A stretch of 64,000 nucleotides of DNA from Candidatus Photodesmus blepharonis (GCF_000731795.2 NZ_JGVK01000027.1:40515-104514), one strand, 5' to 3'; counted from the stretch's first letter, positions 10,436 to 22,056 are shown. The notes: generated by a model not told the origin, from the sequence alone. Made by a program: numbers and translations.

Positions 10436-10987
10436 GATTCAGTTTTGTATTGTGAATACAAATCCAGTTGTTGTTCATTTTAAAATTTCTTAAATTACTA
10501 ATTTAGTTTATTTTTAGTGTGGTCAATAATTTTAGATTTTTTATGTCTCAACTCAATTCGTCATAGATGGCGAATATTTTTTGCAGAGAAAGTTATAATA
10601 TCCTGTTAAAGAAAAAATTATAAATGAAATACGAATCATTCTATAATATGTTTTTATTTGCAGCAGCTTTAATGCTGCATTAGTCTTTAATGTAAAAAAG
10701 ATTAAAAATTTAGATCTATCTACTTGTCCATATTTTCAAAATATGCGGTAAACATGGTAACAAAACTGAGTTTTTTTATCAAAATCTTCGAAGATTCATT
10801 TAATCATGATTCCTGATAAAATATGCTTTATGCTTAATTGTGGAGAAAAAAGCAGTTTATACTTACCTCGCTATGCTTGCTGGAACAAAGGCCTATCAAA
10901 TTAGCGTTTACCTGACAAAATAAATATCCACTACCGTACAAAAGGAAAAAGTTTAATGCTATGGAGTTTTTCTCAAAGGAGGTACTT
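10436..10987. other. Gene-free stretch at the ancestral clpS position
   Basis: No intact frame is recognised. In Vibrio this position holds clpS, whose product is the ClpAP N-end-rule adaptor of about 106 residues. A faint trace may survive on the plus strand near 10521-10610: a VVNN-like run and then, in another frame, QFVID, compared with VVLNNDDYTPMDFVIE in ClpS. I would not call this a pseudogene on that basis. A short hairpin (TGCAGC/GCTGCA, 9-base loop) lies at 10659-10679 with no T-tract. The clpA ribosome binding site AAAGGAGG is at the right edge. Confidence 0.5.
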
Positions 10988-13234
10988 ATGCTTAGCAAAG
11001 AATTAGAGTTGAGTTTAAACGGTGCTTTTGCCAATGCTCGAGAAAAACGGCACGAGTTTATGAGTGTTGAGCATCTTTTGTTGGCACTATTGGATAATCG
11101 TGCCGCTAGGGAAGCGTTACTAGCTTGTCAGGTAAATTTGGAAGTTTTACGTCAAGATTTGGCTTTGTTTATTGATCAAACTACCCCTCTTATTCCCGAG
11201 AACGATATGACTAAGGAAACACAACCTACTCTAAGTTTTCAACGGGTTCTGCAAAGGGCTGTATTTCATGTCCAGTCTTCTGGACGTAGTGAAGTTATTG
11301 GTTCAAATGTTTTGGTCGCTATTTTTAGTGAGCAAGAATCTCATGCTGCATATTTACTTAAAAAAAATGATATTAGTCGTCTAGATATTGTTAACTTTAT
11401 TTCTCATAGAATTACTAAATCTTTAGACTCTTTACAAAATGAAAACAATATTGAAGAAGTGAATTCTGAAGAACATTTAGCAAATTTTGCTATTAATTTG
11501 AATCAAGTTGCAAAACAAGGTGGTATTGATCCGTTGATTGGTCGTGATAGAGAACTTGAGCGTATCATTCAGATCTTATGTCGTCGTCGTAAAAATAATC
11601 CGCTTTTGGTAGGGGAAGCTGGAGTTGGAAAAACGGCAATTGCCGAAGGTTTAGCATGGAGAATCATGGAAGGTCAGGTGCCTGAAGTCATCCAGAATAG
11701 TATTATTTACTCTTTAGATATTGGTTCTTTATTAGTTGGTACAAAGTATAGAGGTGATTTTGAAAAGCGCTTTAAAGTGCTTTTAAGACAGCTTGAAAAA
11801 GAAGAGAATACCATTTTATTTATTGATGAAATTCATACTATTATTGGTGCTGGTGCTACTTCTGGCGGTCAAGTTGATGCTGCAAATTTGATTAAACCAT
11901 TATTGGGAAGTGGTAAGCTTCGATGTATTGGTTCAATTACTTACAAAGAGTACAGCAATATCTTTGAAAAAGAACGAGCTTTGTCTCGTCGTTTTCAGAA
12001 TATCGATATTCTAGAACCTTCTTTAGAGGATTCTATGAAAATTTTAATTGGTTTGAAATCTAAATATGAAGCTTATCATGAGGTTCGCTATACCTATAAA
12101 GCTTTGCGTGCTGCTGTAGAGTTATCGGCGAAATATATAAATTTACGTCATTTGCCAGATAAAGCGATTGATGTTATTGATGAAGCTGGTGCACGTAGTC
12201 GTTTGCTTCCTGCAAGTCGTCGTAAGAAAACTGTAGGTGTTGCTGATATTGAGGCTATGGTTGCAAAAATTGCTCGTGTTCCAAAGAGGTCGATGTCGTC
12301 ATCTGATAAGGATATTTTAGAAAAATTAAGTAAAAAGATGAAGATGTCAGTTTTCGGTCAGGATTTTGCGATTGATGTATTGAGTGAAGCGATTAAGTTA
12401 ACTCGTGCAGGTTTAAAATCAGACAAGAAACCAGTTGGTTCTTTTTTATTCGCAGGTCCTACAGGAGTAGGTAAGACAGAGGTTACTATTCAGCTATCAA
12501 AACTATTGGGTATTGAGTTAATACGTTTTGACATGTCGGAATATTCTGAGCGTCATTCTATAAGTCGTCTCATTGGTGCACCTCCTGGGTATATCGGTTA
12601 CGATCAAGGTGGTTTATTAACTGGTAGGGTAAATAAAAATCCATATTCAGTTGTACTTCTGGATGAAATTGAAAAAGCGCATCCTGATATTTTAAATTTG
12701 TTACTTCAGATTATGGATAATGGCACACTCACAGACAATAGTGGTCGTAAAGCAGATTTTCGCAATGTAATTCTAGTAATGACTACTAATATTGGAGTAC
12801 GAGAAATGGAGAAGAAATCCATAGGTTTAATTCAGCAGGATAACAGCTATGACTTTCTATCTGCAATTAAGAAGGTTTTTACACCTGAATTTAGAAATCG
12901 TTTAGATAATGTTATTTGGTTTAACAGTCTTGATGAAAATATTATCCATCAAGTAGTTGATAAGTTTATAGTAGAATTACAAGCTCAACTGGACGTGCGT
13001 GGTGTGTCTTTAGAAGTTTCTTCGGATGCAAGGCATTGGTTAGCAAGGAAAGGTTATGATAAATTGATGGGGGCTCGTCCTATGAGTCGAGTGATTCAAG
13101 AGAAACTTAAAAAACCTTTGGCAGACGAACTATTGTTTGGTGCGTTGATTTATGGTGGAGTAGTTAAAGTGTCAGTTAGGGAAAGTGAGCTTAACTTTCA
13201 ATATTTTAGTGCAAAGGAAAAGGTTGTATATTAA
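10988..13234 (+). CDS. clpA: ATP-dependent Clp protease ATP-binding subunit ClpA
   Basis: The 748-residue AAA+ unfoldase feeds substrates to ClpP. The start at 10988 ([10 protein letters not shown]) is chosen because AAAGGAGG lies 5 bases upstream and it matches known ClpA N-termini; an upstream in-frame ATG at 10961 would add nine unrelated residues. The protein has an N-domain (about 1-145), a first Walker [10 protein letters not shown] at 209-217, a second Walker [10 protein letters not shown] in the C-terminal AAA+ module, and an IGL ClpP-docking tripeptide in [10 protein letters not shown]. The N-domain that binds ClpS is kept although clpS is not next to it. Confidence 0.96.
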   Translation: MLSKELELSLNGAFANAREKRHEFMSVEHLLLALLDNRAAREALLACQVNLEVLRQDLALFIDQTTPLIPENDMTKETQPTLSFQRVLQRAVFHVQSSGRSEVIGSNVLVAIFSEQESHAAYLLKKNDISRLDIVNFISHRITKSLDSLQNENNIEEVNSEEHLANFAINLNQVAKQGGIDPLIGRDRELERIIQILCRRRKNNPLLVGEAGVGKTAIAEGLAWRIMEGQVPEVIQNSIIYSLDIGSLLVGTKYRGDFEKRFKVLLRQLEKEENTILFIDEIHTIIGAGATSGGQVDAANLIKPLLGSGKLRCIGSITYKEYSNIFEKERALSRRFQNIDILEPSLEDSMKILIGLKSKYEAYHEVRYTYKALRAAVELSAKYINLRHLPDKAIDVIDEAGARSRLLPASRRKKTVGVADIEAMVAKIARVPKRSMSSSDKDILEKLSKKMKMSVFGQDFAIDVLSEAIKLTRAGLKSDKKPVGSFLFAGPTGVGKTEVTIQLSKLLGIELIRFDMSEYSERHSISRLIGAPPGYIGYDQGGLLTGRVNKNPYSVVLLDEIEKAHPDILNLLLQIMDNGTLTDNSGRKADFRNVILVMTTNIGVREMEKKSIGLIQQDNSYDFLSAIKKVFTPEFRNRLDNVIWFNSLDENIIHQVVDKFIVELQAQLDVRGVSLEVSSDARHWLARKGYDKLMGARPMSRVIQEKLKKPLADELLFGALIYGGVVKVSVRESELNFQYFSAKEKVVY

Positions 13235-13240
13235 GTCTTA

Positions 13241-13405
13241 ATGGCAAAGGTAGCTGGGTTTAAATTGTTTAGCCTAGTTATTTTATTTTTTGTAGTAAGA
13301 GAGATTCTAGATTCATTGTTCAGTTCTAATTCAGTGTTAGCTTTGTTTCAGCTAGATTTAGCTATATTATGGAAAACACCGAAAAATACTTGGCAACTTA
13401 TGTAG
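13241..13405 (+). CDS. Possible small membrane protein, 54 residues
   Basis: A 54-codon frame opens with ATG 6 bases after the clpA stop and ends at TAG 13403-13405. It begins MAKVAGFKLF and has a hydrophobic run (FSLVILFFVV, about residues 10-20) followed by a polar and aromatic tail. I do not recognise a family. The nearest purine-rich sequence is about 18 bases upstream, which is far for a ribosome binding site. It could be translated by coupling to clpA, be a remnant of a longer membrane protein, or be chance in AT-rich DNA. Confidence 0.25.
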   Translation: MAKVAGFKLFSLVILFFVVREILDSLFSSNSVLALFQLDLAILWKTPKNTWQLM

Positions 13406-13442
13406 AGAAGTAAGGTATGTTTAGCACGGCTAGAACATAAAG

Positions 13443-14147
13443 TTAGATTAAAGTAAAAAACGAAGATATGACACCAATTATGCTACCCAAGATTCCTCCC
13501 CAAACTACTAGCCAACCAAGATGTTTTTTTATTATAGTCTGGACCATTTTTTTAATTAATTCCGGCGTCAATTCATCTAAGCGCTGATTGATGATTTTTT
13601 CGATATTCTCCTTAATTTCGTTTGCCATAGGGAGTTCAAATTGTTTTTTGAGCGTATTTTTCACTTCTAGAGTTTGAGTTATGTCAATCATTGATTTTTG
13701 CATTTTTTTGACAAAAGGTTGTTTTAGTGATTGAAGCGTATCCTCTCCAAACATAGCCAGCATGTTTCCGAATGGGGATTCAGAAATTACTTGTATTAGG
13801 GAGTCAAAAGTTGGATTAAAGTCAATTTCTTTCAGTATTAGATTCAATTCTAGAGGGATGCTACGAGATTTTCCTTTGTTTAGAAAGCGATCTATATTTT
13901 CGGTAGTAAAGAATTGTTCCATCATCAAGTCTTTAATTGATGCTTTGAATCCTTCAAATTGAGCTGGAATGATACCAGATCCGTAAAGTCCAGGAACTTT
14001 TTCAAACAGCATATGGACGGCTAATGAGTTGGTGATTGCACCGGAGAAAGCAAAAAGACCAGCATTTAAAAAAAACTGATTGTTCAAGTAGTAACCTACC
14101 ATCAGCACCATTAAAGCGAGAATATTGGTAAGTAAGCTTTTGTTCAT
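13443..14147 (-). CDS. DUF445 family inner-membrane protein
   Basis: The 234-residue protein has N-terminal hydrophobic segments at about residues 5-20 and 26-45 and a C-terminal one at about 212-233, with a helical middle rich in K and E. The FSGAITNSLAVHMLFEKVPG segment is typical of DUF445 (YheB/YjiN-like) membrane proteins, whose function is unknown. It is a single gene on the minus strand between clpA and a plus-strand M23 peptidase gene. Similar short DUF445 proteins occur in Vibrio. No motif suggests a catalytic role. Confidence 0.75.
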   Translation of the reverse strand: MNKSLLTNILALMVLMVGYYLNNQFFLNAGLFAFSGAITNSLAVHMLFEKVPGLYGSGIIPAQFEGFKASIKDLMMEQFFTTENIDRFLNKGKSRSIPLELNLILKEIDFNPTFDSLIQVISESPFGNMLAMFGEDTLQSLKQPFVKKMQKSMIDITQTLEVKNTLKKQFELPMANEIKENIEKIINQRLDELTPELIKKMVQTIIKKHLGWLVVWGGILGSIIGVISSFFTLI

Positions 14148-14369
14148 AATTGTGATAGAATCGCAGGGGAAAATGCAGTCATTCTAAAAGATTTTTTCTT
14201 TTTAAGAAAGACCTATATTCAGCGATCTTAGGTTATAGTTATCCATAGCAATAATTTCAAAAATTAATAGACTTTTAGTAAATTAATAAGATCAATGCTG
14301 AATCACAGACTGGGGAATCAATCATTTGTTAAAATTAAAGCAGTTTTTATTTTGGCAAATCAAAAAATT

Positions 14370-15317
14370 ATGACAGAAAGAGTCGTTGTTTCGATTTCCT
14401 CTATTCACGGTACTCGATATTTTCATTTTGATAAGTGGTTTCACCGTTTTCTAAAGGGTTTTGGTTATTTTTTTGTGTTTGGAGTCTTAACAATAGTTGG
14501 TGTGATTTATTATTTGTTAGACGAGGTTGATTTCGCTAAATTAAAACAGCAGGAACTTGAAAGTAAATCAACGTCTTTAAGGGAAGAGGTCGCTTCTCTT
14601 CGGGAACTTAAATTTACTTTAGAAAATGATTTAATTGAACGTGAAGAAAAAATAAATTTGGTTTCATATAGGCTTAGTGATTTAGAAAAAGTGTTGGGTA
14701 TGAACGATAGCGAAGGTGAACTAGAGTCGCGTCTTAACACTGCAGCGATCACGTCATCAGTCAGAATGATGATGTTAAATCAGATACCAAGTGGTTTTCC
14801 TGTACGTAATGCACGGATTTCTTCAGGATATGGTAGGCGAAAGCACCCAATCACAGGAAAGACTAGTGTTCATCGTGGTCAAGATTTTGCGGTAAATATT
14901 GGAACACCAGTTTATGCATCAGCTGACGGAGTAGTTGAAGTTATTCGTTCTAGCGGTAAAGGGTCTGGAAATTTTTTGCGTCTACAGCACAATTATGGAT
15001 TTTGTAGTTCCTATTCTCACTTGCAAAGGTTCAAGGTAAAGAACGGTGACTTTGTTCAGAAAGGTGATTTGATCGCTTATTCTGGAAATAGTGGTTTATC
15101 ATCTGGTCCTCACTTGCATTATGAGATTCGTTTTATTGGGCGATCGTTAGATCCAATTCCTTTTGTTGATTGGACTATTAATAATTTTGAGAGTATATTT
15201 GATAAAGTAAGAGGTATTCGATGGGAATCTTTAGTAAACAAAGTCGAGCTCAGAGTCAGCAGTCAACTTCAACTCTCATCGCAAAGGGTTGTGCAATTAG
15301 CGGCGAGCTCAGGCTAA
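14370..15317 (+). CDS. Membrane-anchored M23 family metallopeptidase
   Basis: The 315-residue protein (start MTERVVVSI; an upstream in-frame ATG at 14295 would add 25 atypical residues) has one membrane segment at about 29-49, a periplasmic coiled coil at about 55-112 and an M23/LytM domain. Zinc motifs are intact: HRGQD at 168-172 and HLHYE at 248-252. It should be an active peptidoglycan endopeptidase. Its last 32 codons overlap the start of the bactofilin gene by 97 bases in another frame, so the two are surely co-transcribed. Bactofilins in several bacteria localise such M23 enzymes to shape the cell. Confidence 0.85.
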   Translation: MTERVVVSISSIHGTRYFHFDKWFHRFLKGFGYFFVFGVLTIVGVIYYLLDEVDFAKLKQQELESKSTSLREEVASLRELKFTLENDLIEREEKINLVSYRLSDLEKVLGMNDSEGELESRLNTAAITSSVRMMMLNQIPSGFPVRNARISSGYGRRKHPITGKTSVHRGQDFAVNIGTPVYASADGVVEVIRSSGKGSGNFLRLQHNYGFCSSYSHLQRFKVKNGDFVQKGDLIAYSGNSGLSSGPHLHYEIRFIGRSLDPIPFVDWTINNFESIFDKVRGIRWESLVNKVELRVSSQLQLSSQRVVQLAASSG

Positions 15318-15706
15318 AAAGTGATATGCAAGTTGATGGAACTGTAGAAGGACAGGTGCACGTTGATAAAACATTAATTATTAGCGAAGCCGGATTTGTT
15401 AATGGTGAAATTTTTGCGGAACGAGTAATTGTTAACGGTTCTTTCGAAGGAACCTGTCGTGCTACAAGGATAGAAATTCTTAATCAAGGTAGTGTCCATG
15501 GAACGATCTACAGTGATAACTTGAGTATTGAGCCAGGTGGTAAATTTAATGGTGTAACTGACTCGAATTCTGAGCAGAAGGAGAGCGGTGGTGTTAGTAA
15601 AGCGCTCTACAACGATAACTTAATCGGTGGTCAGTTTGATGATGTAACTGACTCGAATAAACAGCAGATCGTTGAGCTTACTGATGCAAAAAAGAAATTA
15701 AGTTAA
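15221..15706 (+). CDS. Bactofilin (polymer-forming cytoskeletal protein)
   Basis: The 161-residue protein has the beta-helical bactofilin core (DUF583) at about residues 18-108, with typical text such as GTVEGQVHVD and NGEIFAERVIVNG. The start MGIFSK is the usual bactofilin opening and lies inside the upstream M23 peptidase gene. Bactofilins form filaments at the inner membrane and organise cell-wall enzymes. The C-terminal tail is an imperfect duplication: NLSIEPGGKFNGVTDSN is echoed about 30 residues later by NLIGGQFDDVTDSN, and the DNA GTAACTGACTCGAAT is identical at 15554 and 15644. Confidence 0.88.
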   Translation: MGIFSKQSRAQSQQSTSTLIAKGCAISGELRLKSDMQVDGTVEGQVHVDKTLIISEAGFVNGEIFAERVIVNGSFEGTCRATRIEILNQGSVHGTIYSDNLSIEPGGKFNGVTDSNSEQKESGGVSKALYNDNLIGGQFDDVTDSNKQQIVELTDAKKKLS

Positions 15707-15807
15707 GGGTTGGTTTTTTCACTTTAAAGTAGTTTAAGTTAATCGACTCTTAATTTAGCCAGAGATTAGAGCAGTCGTTGGTGTGTTTTATTTTTCTTAT
15801 CTTTGGC

Positions 15808-15836
15808 CTTGATATTTATTTTGGTTATCCCCATTT
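15808..15836 (+). promoter_or_regulatory. Heat-shock (sigma-32 type) promoter of htpG
   Basis: CTTGAT at 15808-15813 and CCCCATTT at 15829-15836 are separated by 15 bases. The sigma-32 consensus is CTTGAA, 13-15 bases, CCCCATNT, so the -10 is perfect and the -35 differs at one base. The site is 89 bases upstream of the htpG ATG, and htpG is a classic sigma-32 target. Confidence 0.75.
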
Positions 15837-15925
15837 GGCACGGGCAGAGCCTCAATAATTAGCAAATGCTTTTTAAATTAGTATTTTTTTAGGTATCCTT
15901 AAACTGTAGATATTATGGAGTTAAC

Positions 15926-17830
15926 ATGAGCGAAACGGCGACGATAAACAAAGAAACGCGTGGGTTTCAATCGGAAGTCAAACAGTTACTTCACTTGATG
16001 ATCAATTCTCTTTATTCAAACAAAGAGATTTTTCTTCGTGAATTAATTTCTAATGCTTCGGATGCGTCTGATAAGTTGCGTTTTCAAGCACTTTCAAATC
16101 CAGATCTTTACCAAGGTGATGTTGATCTTGGTGTTAGGTTATCATTTGATGAAACAACTAGTACTCTAACAGTTTCAGATAACGGTATCGGTATGAGCCG
16201 TGATGACGTAATCGAACATTTAGGTACAATTGCTAAATCAGGGACCGCTGAATTCTTCTCTAAGCTTTCAGCAGAGCAAAGTAAAGATTCACAGCTTATT
16301 GGTCAGTTTGGTGTAGGTTTTTACTCGGCATTCATTGTTGCTAAAGCAGTAACTGTTCGCACTCGTTCTGCTCTTTCATCTAGCTCTGGCGTCCAGTGGC
16401 ATTCTTTAGGAGAAGGGGAATATACTATTGAGGATGTTAACAAGAAATCGCGAGGTACAGACATTATACTTCATATGCGTGAAGAAGGCAAAGAGTTCCT
16501 CAATGAATGGCGTTTGCGTGAAGTTATCGGGAAATATTCCGATCATATTGGTATTCCAGTTTTTGTTATGACAAAGGTAAAGGATGAAAAAGGTAAGGAG
16601 ACAGAGGAAACTAAGTGGGAGCAGATAAATAAAGCCAAAGCGCTTTGGACTCGGAATAAGTCAGATCTGAAAGCAGAAGAATATCAAGAATTTTATAAGC
16701 ATGTATCTCATGATTTCGCTGATCCTTTGATTTGGAGTCACAACCGTGTTGAAGGCAAAAATGATTATATCAGCTTACTTTATATTCCAGCCAAAGCTCC
16801 ATGGGATATGATGAACCGTGATCGTAAATCTGGTTTAAAATTGTATGTGCAACGCGTTTTTATTATGGATGACGCTGATCAATTGTTGCCGTCATATTTG
16901 CGCTTTGTTCGCGGTCTCGTGGATTCAAATGATCTACCGCTTAACGTCTCTCGGGAAATTTTGCAAGATAATAAGGTGACCCAATCTTTGCGTAGCGCGT
17001 GTACTAAGCGCGTATTATCGATGCTAGAGAATTTAGCTAAAAGTAATACAGAAAAATACCAAATTTTTTGGAAAGAATTTGGTCTTGTCATGAAAGAAGG
17101 CCCCGCAGAAGATTTTGCGAATAAAGAGAAAATTTCAGGATTACTTCGCTTTACTTCGACACAAGTGGATTCTTCTGATCAAACAGTAAGTTTATCTGCT
17201 TATATCGAGCGTATGAAAGAAGATCAAGAGAAAATTTATTATTTGACAGCAGATAGCTACGCGGCAGCTAAAAATAGTCCTCACTTAGAGCAATTTTATG
17301 CAAAAGGTATTGAAGTTATTCTTATGGTTGATCGTATTGATGAATGGCTTATGAACTACCTAACTGAGTTTAATGGGAAAAAATTTCAGTCTATTACAAA
17401 GGCAGGGCTAGATCTGAGTAAATTTGAGGATAAAGAAAAAGAGGAGAAACAAAAAGAGACTGAAGAAGAATTCAGATCCGTAATTGATCGTACTAAAGAG
17501 TATTTGGGTGATCGAGTTAAGGAAGTGCGTACAACGTTTAAGTTACTGACGACGCCTGCTGTAGTCGTAACTGATGACTTTGAAATGGGTACCCAAATGG
17601 CTAAGCTTTTAGAAGCTTCTGGTCAGGATGTACCAAAAGTGAAGTATATTTTTGAAATTAATCCAAAAAATGAATTAGTCAAACGTATGGCTGACGAAGC
17701 TGATGAAGAAGTGTTCGGTCGTTGGGTTGAGGTTTTATTTGGCCAAGCAATGTTGACTGAACGTGGTTCTGTAGAGGATCCGTCTCAATTTTTAAGTGCC
17801 ATTAATAAACTTTTAGCTGAGGTTGAGTAG
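15926..17830 (+). CDS. htpG: Chaperone HtpG (Hsp90)
   Basis: The 634-residue protein is the full bacterial Hsp90 length. The N-terminal GHKL ATPase domain (about 1-230) contains [20 protein letters not shown] and GQFGVGFYS, followed by middle and dimerisation domains. HtpG helps fold and stabilise client proteins under heat and other stress in the cytosol. The ATG follows TATGGAG. It heads the htpG-adk-hemH order kept in Vibrio, but has its own heat-shock-type promoter and a terminator at 17839-17865. Confidence 0.97.
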   Translation: MSETATINKETRGFQSEVKQLLHLMINSLYSNKEIFLRELISNASDASDKLRFQALSNPDLYQGDVDLGVRLSFDETTSTLTVSDNGIGMSRDDVIEHLGTIAKSGTAEFFSKLSAEQSKDSQLIGQFGVGFYSAFIVAKAVTVRTRSALSSSSGVQWHSLGEGEYTIEDVNKKSRGTDIILHMREEGKEFLNEWRLREVIGKYSDHIGIPVFVMTKVKDEKGKETEETKWEQINKAKALWTRNKSDLKAEEYQEFYKHVSHDFADPLIWSHNRVEGKNDYISLLYIPAKAPWDMMNRDRKSGLKLYVQRVFIMDDADQLLPSYLRFVRGLVDSNDLPLNVSREILQDNKVTQSLRSACTKRVLSMLENLAKSNTEKYQIFWKEFGLVMKEGPAEDFANKEKISGLLRFTSTQVDSSDQTVSLSAYIERMKEDQEKIYYLTADSYAAAKNSPHLEQFYAKGIEVILMVDRIDEWLMNYLTEFNGKKFQSITKAGLDLSKFEDKEKEEKQKETEEEFRSVIDRTKEYLGDRVKEVRTTFKLLTTPAVVVTDDFEMGTQMAKLLEASGQDVPKVKYIFEINPKNELVKRMADEADEEVFGRWVEVLFGQAMLTERGSVEDPSQFLSAINKLLAEVE

Positions 17831-17838
17831 TTTTAAAG

Positions 17839-17865
17839 AGCTCGTATAAGTGCGGGCTTTTTCTT
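17839..17865 (+). terminator. Rho-independent terminator of htpG
   Basis: AGCTCG at 17839-17844 pairs with CGGGCT at 17853-17858 (one G-U pair) around an 8-base loop. It is followed directly by TTTTTCTTC. It starts 8 bases after the htpG stop. Confidence 0.75.
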
Positions 17866-18021
17866 CGGTTTATGATTTAGATAGTTGTTGTAGCGTTTTT
17901 TTTGACTATGCTATGTTTTGTTCTTGTAAGTTCAGATGTTCTTCATTTGATAATTGGACTGCTGTTAAATCTTAATTTTGATACTGACATGAGTTCAGTG
18001 TAGATTTAGGTTTTTACTTAA

Positions 18022-18678
<657 letters not shown>

Positions 18679-18682
18679 GTTT

Positions 18683-18700
18683 GATTTTTTTAAAAAAATC
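18683..18700. repeat. T7A7 palindrome (copy 2), between adk and hemH
   Basis: GATTTTTTTAAAAAAATC is a perfect 18-base palindrome 4 bases after the adk stop. The position fits a weak transcription terminator or attenuator between adk and hemH, but the stem has only one G-C pair. Confidence 0.7.
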
Positions 18701-18747
18701 CTTGCTATCATCGTTAAGATTTTATCTTCAAAGTTTTAGCTAGAATT

Positions 18748-19719
18748 ATGGGTAATATAACACATCATAACAAACGACAAGGTGTTCTGTTAGTTAATCT
18801 TGGAACACCCAATAAAGCGACAGTTCTTGGAGTAAAGAAGTTTTTAGGTGAGTTTTTACGAGATAAAAGGGTTGTAGATGTGACTCCTTGGTTATGGTTT
18901 CCATTTTTATATGCTGTGTTATTACCTATTAGAGCAAAGAAAATAGCTAAGTTATATCAAAATATTTGGATGGAGAAAGGTTCGCCTTTGATGGTCTATT
19001 CTCAGAGTCAGGTCAATCAATTAAGAAAAAGACTAAAACTACCAGTAGAATTAGGAATGACCTATGGTTCACCAAGCCTAAAATCTGGGATAGAGAAATT
19101 AATGTTAAAAAACGTTGAAGATATTATTATTTTACCTCTTTATCCTCAATATTCAAGAACAACAACAGCTGCAGTTATGGATGCTTTATCAAGGGTATTT
19201 AAACAGATACCTGTGATACCGTCGTGTAGATTCATCTCTGGTTATCATGATCATACCTTGTATGTTCAAGCGCTTGTTGCAAGTGTTAAACAATTCTGGA
19301 AAAAAAATAATAGAGGTGATTATTTACTATGTTCTTACCATGGTATTCCGGAGAGCTATGCGGTTAACGGAGATATTTATCCTAAACTATGTAAAAAAAC
19401 AACGAGTCTACTTGCTCGAGAATTAGGATTAAATTCCAGACAAATTGGGATATCGTATCAATCTCGTTTGGGTAGAGGAGAATGGTTAAAACCTTATACC
19501 GATAAAATGCTGAAGGAACTTTATAACAACGGAATTAAAAAGATCGATGTCCTTACACCTGGTTTTGCATCTGATTGCTTAGAAACTTTGGAGGAAGTTT
19601 CTAAGCAATATAAGAAAATTTATATAGAAGCTGGTGGTGTTCAATTCAATTTCATACCTTGTTTGAACGATTCAAGTTTACATATTGAAATGATGATGGC
19701 ACTCGTCACGGAAAAATGA
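18748..19719 (+). CDS. hemH: Ferrochelatase
   Basis: The 323-residue protein inserts Fe2+ into protoporphyrin IX, the last step of protohaem synthesis, at the inner membrane. The N-terminal [14 protein letters not shown] is diagnostic. The catalytic histidine lies in SYHGIPESY and the conserved glutamate in CLETLEE. Haem is needed by the cytochrome bc1 genes of this same window. The start has no strong ribosome binding site. It converges with the EF-G gene. Confidence 0.96.
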   Translation: MGNITHHNKRQGVLLVNLGTPNKATVLGVKKFLGEFLRDKRVVDVTPWLWFPFLYAVLLPIRAKKIAKLYQNIWMEKGSPLMVYSQSQVNQLRKRLKLPVELGMTYGSPSLKSGIEKLMLKNVEDIIILPLYPQYSRTTTAAVMDALSRVFKQIPVIPSCRFISGYHDHTLYVQALVASVKQFWKKNNRGDYLLCSYHGIPESYAVNGDIYPKLCKKTTSLLARELGLNSRQIGISYQSRLGRGEWLKPYTDKMLKELYNNGIKKIDVLTPGFASDCLETLEEVSKQYKKIYIEAGGVQFNFIPCLNDSSLHIEMMMALVTEK

Positions 19720-19789
19720 GCTTAAACCGTATTTTCCTTGATTTTCGATGATAATGTCCATTCATTGTTATCTGTATTTATCTCTTTGG

Positions 19790-21874
19790 TTACTTATTTT
19801 TTTCGGATTCTTTAGTCTTAGCGATTATAGTTTCGGCAATGCTTGTAGGACATGCTGAATAATGGCTGAACTCCATTGAGAATTGACCACGGCCAGAGGT
19901 CATTGTACGAAGGTGGCCAATATATCCAAACATTTCCGATAAAGGCACATCGGCTTTAACGCGTACAGTACTCCCAGCCTGTTGATCTTTGATCGCACCA
20001 CGACGACGATTCAGATCACCAATTACATCGCCAACATGATTCTCCGGAGTAAATACATCAACATGCATAATTGGTTCGAGAAGCTGCGCGCCTGCTTTAG
20101 GCATAGATTGACGGAATGCGTTTTTTGATGCGATCTCAAAGGCAATAGTTGATGAATCAACTGAGTGGAAACTACCGTCAAATAGTTCAATTTCAACGTC
20201 TAATACAGGGAAACCGGCGAGAATACCGTTGTGCATCATAGATGCGAAGCCTTTTTCTACTGCAGGCCAAAATTCTTTGGGTATGTTACCACCAACAACC
20301 GTTGAAGAGAAGGTGAAACCAGAGTTTGCTTGACCTGGTTTAATGCGGTAATCTATTTTAGCAAACTGGCCAGAACCACCAGATTGTTTTTTATGTGTAT
20401 AGCTATCTTCAACGATCTTCGTGATGGTTTCACGATAAGCCACCTGTGGAGCACCAACGATTAAGTCTACACCGTAGGTACGCTTGAGAATATCAATTTT
20501 GATGTCTAGGTGGAGTTCACCCATACCTTTGAGTATAGTTTCTCCTGTATCTTTATCAGTTTCAACTTGAAAAGATGGATCTTCTGAAATCATTTTGCCG
20601 ATCGCAATACTCATTCTTTCAGAGCCACCTTTATTCTTTGGAGATACAGCGATCGAAATTACAGGAATTGGAAAGATCATTGGTTCAAGCATGCAATGAT
20701 TTTTAACGTCGCACAACGTGTGACCAGTTTGAACATTTTTCATACCGATAATTGCAATAATATCACCAGCTTGCGCAGTGATTAATTCATTGCGTTCATC
20801 TGCTTGCATTTCAACCATACGGCCAATACGTTCAGTTTTGTTTGTCGCGGAATTAAGAATAGTATCACCCTTTCTCATTCGACCAGAGTAGATGCGAAGG
20901 AAAGTCAGAGCACCAAAACGATCATCCATAATCTTAAATGCTAGAGCACGTAGTGGCTCATCAGGAGAGACTGTAGCCACTTCGCCGGTTGCTTCACCAG
21001 TGTCTGGATCTATTAACGGTTGTGGATCTACTTCTGTTGGGGCAGGTAGATAATCAACAATTGCATCAAGAACTAGTTGCATACCTTTGTTTTTAAACGC
21101 GGATCCACAAAATGTTGGGAAGAATTGCAGATTACGAGTACCCTTACGGATACAAAGCTTTATTTCTTCGATGGAAGGTTCTATACCTTCCATATAGGTT
21201 TCCATCAAATTGTCATCCTGTTCTATGGCAGTTTCAACCAATTCCTCTCGATAAGTTTCAACATCATCCAGCATATTAGCTGGAATATCTTGAATTGTAT
21301 AATTTTCAGGAAGATCAGTACTATCCCAAACGTATGCTTTTCGGTTAAGTATATCTACTACACCTATGAACTCATCTTCACAACCAATTGGAAGGGTCAT
21401 AATGAGAGGATTTGCATTGAGAACGGTCTTTATTTGTTTAATAACACTTAGAAAATCAGCACCCATACGATCTAGTTTATTGACAAAAATGAGACGAGCT
21501 ACTTCTGATTCGTTAGCGTAACGCCAATTGGTTTCTGATTGAGGTTCTACACCACCAGAGGCGCAAAATACACCAAGGCCACCGTCAAGCACTTTGAGTG
21601 AACGGTATACCTCCACTGTAAAATCAACATGCCCAGGAGTATCGATAATATTTAGACGATGGGTATTCCAGAAACAGCTTACAGCTGCGGATTGAATAGT
21701 GATACCACGTTCAGCTTCCTGTTCCATAAAATCAGTTGTTGATTCTCCATCGTGAACTTCGCCTGTTTTATGGATCTGACCAGTCAATTTTAGGATACGC
21801 TCAGTAGTGGTTGTTTTACCTGCGTCAACGTGTGCGAAGATACCAATGTTTCTGTATTTTGATAAATCTACCAT
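19790..21874 (-). CDS. fusA2: Elongation factor G, second copy type (FusA2)
   Basis: The 694-residue translational GTPase has all G motifs: [15 protein letters not shown] (G1), DTPGHVDF (G3) and NKLDRMGAD (G4). Domains II-V follow. In Vibrio an extra EF-G gene lies directly beside radA, outside the rpsL-rpsG-fusA-tufA operon, and this gene has that position. It may act in translocation or in ribosome recycling. Whether the canonical fusA also survives cannot be seen here. The gap to radA is 182 bases. Confidence 0.88.
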   Translation of the reverse strand: MVDLSKYRNIGIFAHVDAGKTTTTERILKLTGQIHKTGEVHDGESTTDFMEQEAERGITIQSAAVSCFWNTHRLNIIDTPGHVDFTVEVYRSLKVLDGGLGVFCASGGVEPQSETNWRYANESEVARLIFVNKLDRMGADFLSVIKQIKTVLNANPLIMTLPIGCEDEFIGVVDILNRKAYVWDSTDLPENYTIQDIPANMLDDVETYREELVETAIEQDDNLMETYMEGIEPSIEEIKLCIRKGTRNLQFFPTFCGSAFKNKGMQLVLDAIVDYLPAPTEVDPQPLIDPDTGEATGEVATVSPDEPLRALAFKIMDDRFGALTFLRIYSGRMRKGDTILNSATNKTERIGRMVEMQADERNELITAQAGDIIAIIGMKNVQTGHTLCDVKNHCMLEPMIFPIPVISIAVSPKNKGGSERMSIAIGKMISEDPSFQVETDKDTGETILKGMGELHLDIKIDILKRTYGVDLIVGAPQVAYRETITKIVEDSYTHKKQSGGSGQFAKIDYRIKPGQANSGFTFSSTVVGGNIPKEFWPAVEKGFASMMHNGILAGFPVLDVEIELFDGSFHSVDSSTIAFEIASKNAFRQSMPKAGAQLLEPIMHVDVFTPENHVGDVIGDLNRRRGAIKDQQAGSTVRVKADVPLSEMFGYIGHLRTMTSGRGQFSMEFSHYSACPTSIAETIIAKTKESEKNK

Positions 21875-22056
21875 TATCTATTACTCTGTTTATATAGGAT
21901 ACAAAACCGCGTGCGGAGTATATCATAATTCGTTATATCCAACAGACTTTTACTTATTAAAAAGGAAAAAAATATATTAGGTAGTATGTTGGATATTAAA
22001 ATTCATATAAAACGACTTAGTTTTGGAATGTTTGCAAGATTTATCTAACTCATATG

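Noticed and set aside
10521-10610. Possible clpS remnant (VVNN then QFVID in another frame)
   Set aside because: The similarity is only a few residues and needs a frameshift and gaps; not enough to call a pseudogene, unlike cspD next to it.
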